Program-made: the position numbers and the translations under genes
The notes under the pieces: model-generated
What the model was told of the DNA's origin: nothing
Database searches by the model: none
Seen by the model: the letters and a program-made list of their open reading frames with translations, nothing else
Assembly (NCBI RefSeq): GCF_964355755.1
Contig: NC_092677.1
Location: 5,275,001 to 5,339,000, forward strand
Source: Antedon mediterranea
Taxonomy: Eukaryota; Echinodermata; Crinoidea; Comatulida; Antedonidae
Length of the DNA: 64,000 nt
Direction: 5' to 3'
In this document: one piece after another, positions 56,101 through 64,000 of the stretch
Layout of the letters: each line of letters opens with the position of its first letter
How positions within the stretch are numbered: the first letter of the stretch is position 1

Positions 56101-58698
56101 TTTATTCACAATATTATACAATCAGTTCAATACATAAAATTAAGAGGATACATATTTTTCAAAATGTTTGCTCCATTTACGTTTAGTTGCTTCTTTTTGT
56201 AATATAATTGAATTATTATTAATAACGTTTATTTCAAATATACCCAATTAAAAGGATAAATCAGTTTGAAATTTAATGGTTTGACTTGTTATTTTAAAGT
56301 AAGTAAGTAAGTAAAGTTTGGTGACACCTATACATTAATATGTTTTGTTTTTGTAGTTGATGTGTTTACTGGAGTTGATGAACTAGGTAACACATACAGG
56401 TAATTGCCTTAATATCTATTACCACCATGGTTCTAAAAATCAAAACATTTAAAACTGCATGACTGGTTTGTTGATATTCATTCATAATTGTAAATTGTTT
56501 TTTTTCTCGTTATACTTTACAAGACTTTTTTTATTTCCCATTTTCAATCTTTTTTTTTTTCTTGGTTTATACTTTATAGACACCCTGCGGTAGTCTTTCT
56601 GAATTCCAATTTACTTGTCTTTTGTGTGAAAAACAACTCGGATGTAATAATTAGAAGAGGAAAGATGAACAAGAAGAGTTTGATTGAATGGGAAGAATCA
56701 AGAGTTATTTTACATAAAAAAGATACTAGGTATTAGATAATGAAAATATTAATCTAATTTTGTATTGCATAAAAAGATTATTAAAGTTTATTTTAAAAAT
56801 TCACATTAAAAATTGATTCTAACTCTTGAGTACAATGCTTTAATGAAATGTATCTGCTTAAAAAAAGGGGATACAATTACAAATCTCAGTATTATTTTAA
56901 AGCACTAATTAATTATAAAATTACCATGACCATTACCTATCTTTGCACTGCTGCATTGTTTAATATTTACTGTACAGCTATCATAATCTAGTACCAATTG
57001 TAACAAATAATGGAAAGGTGATTCTAATGTGTGGTAAAAAAGATAATAACAACACAAAAGAGAGGAAGATGATAAGGCTGAAATCTGATGATAATGGAGA
57101 GAATTGGATTGAAGCATGTAATGTAGAAAACTCTCCAGGCGATATTCTAAGTAAGTTATTTTCAAATATTAAAGCTGAGATTAATGCACTTTTCAGGGTT
57201 GGATCCATGATTTATTTTGTTTTATATATGGTTTTATGTGTCTTTTATCGGTTTTTATGTGAAATCTTTTGCCAACAACTTTTTATTTTTCAGGCCTAGG
57301 TCATGGTGTATGTTTAGATTCAGGGAAATTAGTTATTGCAGGAGTTGAAAATCTGGACAATAACGAGAGTAAGAAAAGTAACACAATTAATAAACTTTTG
57401 TAAAATTATGGATGTGCTTAATATTAATATTCAAACAATAATAAAAAAATGATTTATCTTTTGTAAGTTCAACATACTGTAATTTAACATAACATCACTA
57501 ATTGTATTGTGTATCATTAAAAATAAATATAACAGTGACATTGTTTTTTTTGTGGAATTTGAAGAATTGTGTTTGTGTTGTTTTTGCAGGAAAACTATTT
57601 GTAATGACCAGTACTGATGATGGTGACACTTGGAGTATTGTATATGCTGAAGAGAACACTGGTATGCATCTCATAAGTCTATATTTAAAGAAACATTGAT
57701 TTTTCTTCCTTTCTAAACACCTTACAGATTTTATCTGACAAATGTTATTTTTAGAAAATTGTAAGAAAAGTATGAATTCTGCAAATAATTCAGCAAATCT
57801 TTTGTTTGTGTAGAAAATCTTTGGAGTACTGATAACCTTAACAGTTGGGAACTTCTAAATACTGTTAAACCACAAGATGCTACCTTAGGAGAACACATAC
57901 AAGTAAGATTAAAGAAGCTTTTCATTAAGAGACACTCTAGTAGTTTAATAGTATCTCTATGGTTTAGTTTGAGAATGGATTATTTTTGTCAAACACGAAC
58001 TTTAGTTTACTGCTTTAAGTGCCATTTTGGCATAATATCTCATTTGTTCATTAGGTTGTTGAATATGCAAATGACCAAGTTTACATCAGCTGTTCTTTGG
58101 AGAACAGTAATCAACGTTTGACTGCATACAGCAATGATGGATGTGAAACATTTGAAATTGATAATGAATTATTGGAGGCAAATCCAGAATGTCAGGTAAT
58201 CTACATGCAAGTCTTGTATATCTAATGTATTGTCAACTGTCTAGTCTCATCTATTGTGGTACTGAGTGTTGTCGTTGCTATGGTGTGAGAACTTATAATT
58301 GTTGTGTCCAATCAAATGACAAAGATCTACGTAACTGTAAAAAACTGCTTTGTCTCATATTAATATAATTAAAATGTTATATAAATTGTATTATTACCTA
58401 GGGTGGTATTGTACGTTTACCAATCAAGACAGATGAGTTCTACCAAATAGCAATGGCAAGTCATGGAAATGAAACAGATAAGGATCTTACACTTTACTTA
58501 AGTGAAGATGGTTGTAAAACCTGGTCTCAGTTTAATACACTAGGTGCAGCGAATGCAGAAGAATCTGACCTAGCTTATTACAGTGTAAAAGAAGGGAAAG
58601 AAGAAGCAAAAGGAATAGTGTGTGTTTACAGTTATGGTTCAGAAACAAAGGGTTATAAGATTGGAATTCAGTTAAATTCTAACAAAGAAATTATGTAA
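53128..58698 (+). CDS. G2 3' module: Ig domains fused to a sialidase-like propeller
   Basis: Exons 53171-53302 (half Ig), 53582-53893 (Ig5), 54213-54530 (Ig6), 54936-55454 (Ig7 with nine QSPDPTS-type units), 55604-55918 (Ig8), then 56357-56399, 56580-56729, 56978-57150, 57294-57368, 57590-57661, 57814-57902, 58055-58195, 58402-58698. Architecture and exon sizes match G1 except the Ig7 repeat. The propeller retains RHPAVVF, DDNGENW, STDDGDTW, TLGEHIQVVEY, ECQ-GGIVRL and SEDGCKTW. As in G1 the residue corresponding to the NEU2 nucleophile tyrosine is Glu (AEESDLAYY) and the third-arginine site is Lys. Propeller exons 56978-58195 are almost identical to G1, but the last exon differs at about 17 bases. 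The small exon seen in G1 at 27744 has a 2-bp deletion here (54816-54843), so it must be skipped. Confidence 0.82.
55094..55309 (+). repeat. 24-bp coding minisatellite in Ig7 of G2 (9 units)
   Basis: Nine tandem 24-base units, mostly QSPDPTSV, in the same Ig7 loop as the six-unit array of G1. The internal units are more homogeneous than in G1, as expected of recent unequal exchange or slippage. Confidence 0.95.
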
Positions 58699-59898
58699 AA
58701 AAGAGAAAAATTTTTTATGCATTAAATATCATCTACACTATTTATTGTCTTTTTTTTAGATTTAACAATGTTGTCTTATTTATACAGATAATTGTTTGTT
58801 TTGTAGGTAGGAAATCTGTATTAATGCTTTATAACAATATAATAGGTTGTAGTATGAAATGGTAATTTGTTTTATTAGTATAAGTCGTTATTATCTTTTA
58901 TGTATTTCTACCTAGCTTAATGGCATAACCAAACGTTGCTACCTACTTTAAAATAGTATTAAAGATTGACATTTTTTTAAATAGTTAGATTTCAGAATAT
59001 ATAGTATGTAATTTGCATGGTAATGCCAGCAACAGCGGTAAAATTAAAATTAAATTAGGCCTGTTTAACTTTATTAATAACACGTTCAAGCTAATTTCTA
59101 TCATTATTGTAATCATCTAGCATTTGTAATTGTGAATACAGTACTAAAAATAATGTAAATACTCAATAATTAAGTTTTTAATATTACAATAACAAGAACA
59201 ACGACGTGATTATTACATGATTGTGTATCTTTTCAATAGAGTATCGTACGATAAAATTTAACACATTTTCGGTGTAAACGTCTGCAATAATAAAGTATTT
59301 TCCTTTTTAAAACGTTAATTTAGTGTTATAGAATGTGGTTATCGGTGAATTTTTGTTGTTGAAAATACTACAATCGCCAAATGAAATGGTTAGTATACTG
59401 CTGTTGACCTACAAATACCGTAAAGTTGTCCTTACTGATGTGTGGTGGTCGTAATACTCAATCCACCCATTTAATCTATTAACTGTACATATTTTTGTGA
59501 ACTTTTGCATTGATTGATTGATATGATACCACAATCGTGTGCTATCGTTCACAATAAAGTTCTATCAGTATCGAAATTACTGACTTTAATACTACCATGT
59601 AGGCGCTTATGGCTGATCTAATCTAAACTTCCTCTCCAGTTGGCGCGCAATTTCAACTGCCCCTAACATCCCGTGAAATATAATATGTAATGTACATAGT
59701 AGGCTGTTTCTAGCGCAAAACTATTAAAAAGGTTTTTGTTTAATAATTAGTTTTTTTTAAACGAGCAATCAGCACCGCTTACTTTGAGTAACAAGCACAT
59801 GTTAAAATGTAAAAATACCATGGCAAAGTATTTCATTTTTAAATTCTCTAAAACTCATGCTACTTAATTTACTTTAATCTTGGTGATCATGAATATTG
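58699..59898. other. Tail-to-tail spacer G2/M3
   Basis: About 1.2 kb of 3' UTR and spacer closely matching 31535-32736. No exon is seen. Confidence 0.6.
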
Positions 59899-62800
59899 TT
59901 AGTCATAAAACTGTTTACAGTAATAAGGTTCTTCAACCTTTCCTTTTTGTGACGTACTACTAATTACAGCATCATTAGGTTCTGCATAAACTTCCAAATA
60001 ACTTGCAGAAATAAGACCTTCGTACTCGGGACTTCGGCGTTCCATTTTAATTTCTCCTCTTTCCTAAAGGAGCAATACAAATATCGGTATTAACCTCATT
60101 GAGTGTGAGCGAATATTTTTAGATTATTTAAGTTAGATTAAAAATCAATTACTGTTTGTCTTGGATGACGGTTCAATAAATGGTGTCACAATGTGTAAAT
60201 TTTAAATAGTTTTACCTCTACTTTGTCAATGCATTCCGTTTTCGACATAGGCTTGACATATCCCTCGTCATCTAGGCATTCTGTTTTCGACATAGGCTTG
60301 ACATATCCCTCGTCATCTAGGCATTCCGTTTTCGACATAGGCTTGACATATCCCTCGTCATCTAGGCATTCTGTTTTCGACATAGGCTTGACATATCCCT
60401 CGTCATCTAGGCATTCTGTTTTCGACATAGGCTTGACATATCCTTCGTCATCTAAGCATTCTCTTTTCGACATAGGCTTGATATATCCCTCGTCATCTTT
60501 GTTTACATCTAAGCTTGTCGAAATTTGCAAACATTGATTCTTAGGATTTTCATGTTCCATTTCTGTTACTTCTCTCTGTAAAACAGCCAATATATAATTT
60601 AGTTTGTGAGTTTTCATGATACAATTTTGATGTTAAATCTTGTCACTTATTGACACATTTCGGTATGCTCTTCTGGAAATAGATTGTACCTAAACTAAAT
60701 TTAAACATTACTGATCATTTTTAAAGTCAGACATAGTTAATAAATCAGAACTTAAATATAAAACTATTATCTTTAACTTGTTATGTCACAGTTTTCTAAC
60801 TACAGAAATGTTTGTTTTACTACCGACTGGTAACCAATTGTTACTTTAGTAGGTGACGTAGGCTTGACATATCCCTCGTTATCTATGTCGACATCAGATG
60901 TTGCTGACACTTGGTTCTTAAGATTTCTATACTCCAATTGTATTACTTCTCTCTGTAAAACATACAATAGATATTTTGGGAAGTTTTCGTGATAAGTTCA
61001 AAAAACATTTATTTATTCAACAATGGCATTATACAGTATAATATAATTATAGGTGTGTACATAAATGAAAACATAGTAATAAGCCATCATTTGGGGTCTT
61101 CTCTAGAAGAAAACAAGTTTCTTGTCTCGAGAAAGACCCCAGAAACAATACACATACATTTAATGTATCACTTATCTATTTAAAAATCTTGAGGTACCGG
61201 TACGCTCTGCTGGAAATATAACTAAAAGGTAGGATTTGAGTATTAAACTATGAATTGGTAAGACACAGTCTCTAAACTACAGTGTTTTCTACTACCAAAA
61301 CTTATAAACAATTGTTACTTTATTAGAAGTTGGCTTGACATATCCTTCGTCATCATAGCTAGTCGAAATGTGCAGACTACTAATTACAGCATCATTAAAT
61401 TCTTCATAAACTTCTAAATAACTTGCAGAAATCGGACCTTCGTACTCGGGACTTCGGCGTTCCATTTTAATTTCTCCTCTTTCCTAAAAGAGCAATACAA
61501 ATATATTTATTATCATCATTGAGTGTGAGAAAATAATTTGTTAATTTTTCTGTTGAGTGAAAGTCTGTGACTTTTTAGAAAATGTAATATATAATATTTC
61601 GTACGCCAGTGGCAAATAGCTGAGAGTGGAATGTACCCCAGATGTTCTTTTCGCTAAACCACAGGTACTAACAGTAAAAAAATTTAAAGAGCCATTAAAA
61701 TCACACCTCTTTTCTGAGGAATATAAAATTAATGGATAAATAAAATGAATCGGATTCTAAATCAGCTACAGTATGTGGTTGTTAGCACCTTGAGCACTTT
61801 TAGTGGATATGTGCGCTATAAAAATTATTATTGTTATCGTTATTATTACAGTCGATCGAATAAACTCCGCCATACTTTTTCTCTGTTTGGTAAATTAAGA
61901 AGTACTACTGTAGTCTTTTGTACTTAAAATGTTGAAATTCTATTTCTATTATTATTATATCAATATTTATAAAGCGTCAATTCAAAGACCGAGGTACAAA
62001 ATCAAAGGCGCTGGGCATGTTAGTGGTCGAAAAAATGAGTTTTGAGCAATTTTTTATATAAGGCAACAGAAGAGCAGTGTTTAATTTGGGGGGGGGGGGG
62101 AGTGAATTCCAGAGTGTGGGTGCTGCAAAAGAAAACGATCTATGACCAAAGGTTTTAGTGGCTATGCGTGGAACAGAGAGTAAAAAATCATCAGATGATC
62201 TAAGAGTCCGTCCAGGAACATAAAAGGTAATTAATTGACGGATGTAAGCAGGTTGGTTGCAAAGAAGTGCTTTGATACTTCTCGACTTCCGATGGTGAAC
62301 TGGTATCGCAATGTCAAATGTATATTTTAAATTACCTCAACTTTTGCGATACATTCTGCTTCAGACATAGGCTTGGCATATCCCTCGTCATCTATATTTA
62401 CATCAGAGTTTGTCGAAATTTGCAGACATTGGTTCTGGGGAATTGGAAGTGCCATTCGTGTTACTTCTCTCTGCAAAACATGCAATAAATCATTAATTAT
62501 GTTTTGTATATTTTGTGTTGAATTTTGACAGCCAACTGGTAACTTGTCAATGAATAATAATTATTTTAAACTCCATTCTGTATCATTTTGAATCAGTTCG
62601 CATTTGTCGTAATGGGAAAATAACTGCTTTTGAGTGTCAAGTCCGACCATAAAGTTGAAATTTAGTTGAGTTTTAGTATTAAACAATATTTACCTGTATT
62701 CTTGTTCTAGGCCTTTCTTTATTTGTCGTCCTGGTATCACCGGCGTCCACGGTATGCTCTTTGTTTATCTCTTTGTAATCTCCAACATTTGAAGGAAATT

Positions 62801-64000
62801 TCAATGTTTGATATTGAGGATTTTGATAATCAAAATGGATTTCTTTTATTTTTCTTACCTTAAAGAAACAATACGGATAACAGTAGATATAATATCGATT
62901 AAAATTGCATTTTAGGCCTAATTTTCTTTTGTAGTTAACTAACTGTCGTTCTATATTGTATTAATATATTAATAAGTTTTATTGATTTAAAATTACTTAC
63001 AAAAATATAACGGGTTATTAGAAACGTCGGGACGGAGCAAAGAATTGCAGTTAGGGCTACAGTTATCACCACAGTTATCATCGTGCCTATTGTATATAAA
63101 GCATAACCTAAAAAATGCAATGTGAATGTTGAAATTGGCCTATACACAATTGAACAGAACGTACAATATGTTAATTAATTATTATTATAATATATTGGAA
63201 ATCTCACTCTAGTAACAGTGGTACACTTTGTTGATAAAGTTGCGTCCAAATGATAAGTTAAATGAATGAAAATAAATGAAAAAATGTGTAAAATACAGCA
63301 TAGGCATACAAAAATAAGATTAATAACTTAAAATGAATAAAAATGATTCAAAGTAAATATGTTATTAAAAAAATGAACTGTAATAACATAATCTAACACA
63401 ATTTATACAAAAAAACAATAAAGAATACTGTGAATGCAGGTAATTTATTTATTTTTTTAAAATTTATTTATTCGACTTCTCACTAACTCAGTTAGTGAAG
63501 GATCTGGACCAACAGGTGGTAAACACCTCTAAAACGGTCCAGTCCCAATTTGCACAGTGGCTGTGAGTGACAGTGGCTGTGTTTGTGTGGACTAGTACAC
63601 CGGGGTAACCCCCTACTCGTCTCGAAAGATGTACTAGGTTCTTTAAAGTGCGCATGAGCTATGTGTACACTGGACCTACGGTTTATAGTCCTTATCCGAG
63701 AAGACTCGTTCTACCACCAGAACCATGGAGCGAGTGAGCCTCGAACCCTTGCCGATGTTATGGCTACTTAATTACGGTTCCACTGTCTTAACCGCTCGGC
63801 CACTCACTCACTCAATTTGAAATATTTTCCTTTTTAGTCAACTTTACCTGTATTGCAGTTCTCTAGTAATGTTGTTTCATTAAATATTTCGTTCTCTACA
63901 TAACATGTACAATTTGATTGATATATCTCATCATTGATTTCTATAGTTTCTGAATAGTTTTCTTTCTTAGTCACTTCTCCATTTTGCAATATCAATAGGC
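59899..64000 (-). CDS. M3: Ig receptor with ITAM and 6-copy YVKP tail (5' end outside window)
   Basis: Right to left: 63848 to beyond 64000 (Ig4, cut by the window edge), 63001-63107 (membrane segment, six residues longer than M2), 62694-62858 (ITAM-like exon, QYQTL and DYKEI), 62336-62470 (EGYAKP exon), 61292-61483 (chimeric exon with stop), 60824-60952 (EGYVKP exon), 60216-60575 (repeat exon, six units), 59899-60063 (last exon, stop after YD). Exon lengths equal those of M2 except the repeat exon (180 bases shorter, four units) and the membrane exon (18 longer). Introns contain a SINE and a 326-base insertion absent from M2. The signal peptide and Ig1-Ig3 should lie to the right of the window. 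Confidence 0.82.
60232..60501 (-). repeat. 45-bp coding minisatellite, 6 units (M3)
   Basis: Six units of the DDEGYVKPMSKTECL type; one unit reads EGYIKP. Tyrosine and proline at +3 are kept in all six. Confidence 0.97.
61593..61850 (+). mobile_element. Decayed LINE 3' end in M3 intron
   Basis: Orthologous to 34621-34866: VKKFKEPLKSHLFSEEY followed by a stop and an ATT-rich tail. Confidence 0.6.
61951..62276. mobile_element. 326-base insertion in M3 intron
   Basis: M2 has the uninterrupted site (TATTTCTATT joined to ACTTCTCGAC, about 35071-35090). The insert begins ATTATTATATCAATATTTAT and includes a run of 12 or more G at about 62089-62100. No ORF; family not recognised. It lies within about 60 bases of the 62336-62470 exon. 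Confidence 0.6.
63447..63813 (-). mobile_element. tRNA-derived SINE in M3 intron
   Basis: A minus-strand element flanked by AATTT duplications (63442-63446, 63814-63818); M2 has the empty site GATAATTTGAAATAT. The 5' end shows tRNA promoter boxes: A-box-like TGGCCGAGCGGTTAAG (63787-63802) and B-box-like GGTTCGAGGCTC (about 63735-63746), resembling a Leu/Ser-type tRNA. The 3' end is an AATAAATAAATT tail. Confidence 0.8.

Noticed and set aside
63735-63802. A genuine tRNA gene on the minus strand
   Set aside because: A- and B-box-like sequences are present, but the region is embedded in a SINE with target duplications, lacks a clean acceptor stem and sits in an intron insertion absent from M2.

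Overview
This window is intron-rich, AT-rich animal nuclear DNA. It has small exons with GT/AG borders, long introns and non-LTR, Penelope-like, SINE and TIR elements, and no operon-like packing. The frequent TAGGCCTA-type words and the gene content suggest a marine invertebrate, perhaps a deuterostome such as an echinoderm or hemichordate. The species cannot be fixed from sequence alone.

Layout: the window is a tandem array of two alternating kinds of immunoglobulin-superfamily gene. Plus-strand 'G' genes lie at 125-3967 (G0, 3' end only), 14119-31534 (G1) and 42337-58698 (G2). Minus-strand 'M' genes lie at 7425-10722 (M1), 32737-39089 (M2) and 59899 to beyond 64000 (M3, cut by the window edge). 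The order is G0> <M1 G1> <M2 G2> <M3. Each M and the following G are head-to-head across about 3.2-3.4 kb; each G and the following M are tail-to-tail. The repeat unit is about 28 kb and recent: G1 and G2 align through introns as well as exons, so insertions stand out against clean empty sites.

G genes encode a signal peptide, four Ig domains, two membrane-segment exons and a YxxM tail, then further exons for Ig domains joined to a six-bladed, vertebrate-NEU-like sialidase fold with Asp-boxes. Several catalytic residues are replaced, so I read it as a sialidase-derived recognition domain. The 5' and 3' modules could be one gene with alternative ends or two adjacent genes; exon phases permit either. 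M genes encode a signal peptide, three or four Ig domains homologous to the first four of G, one membrane segment, and a tail of phosphotyrosine motifs. M2 and M3 carry an ITAM-spaced tyrosine pair and an expandable 45-bp coding repeat (unit core EGYVKP), 10 copies in M2 and 6 in M3. M1 has a short tail without either.

Taken together this looks like a paired-receptor cluster: shared ectodomains, divergent gene pairs, one partner with a signalling tail and the other with a pseudosialidase, plus two kinds of coding minisatellite, mosaic exons and frame-damaging indels. It resembles in outline the polymorphic Ig allorecognition and innate-immune clusters of invertebrates, but I recognise no described family with this combination.

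Mobile DNA: a nearly complete CR1/Jockey-type LINE (22281-26036), a Penelope-like remnant with a hammerhead ribozyme (20183-20600), two TTAA-target MITEs, a 1.5-kb TIR element, a tRNA-derived SINE, older LINE tails and several palindromic MITEs.
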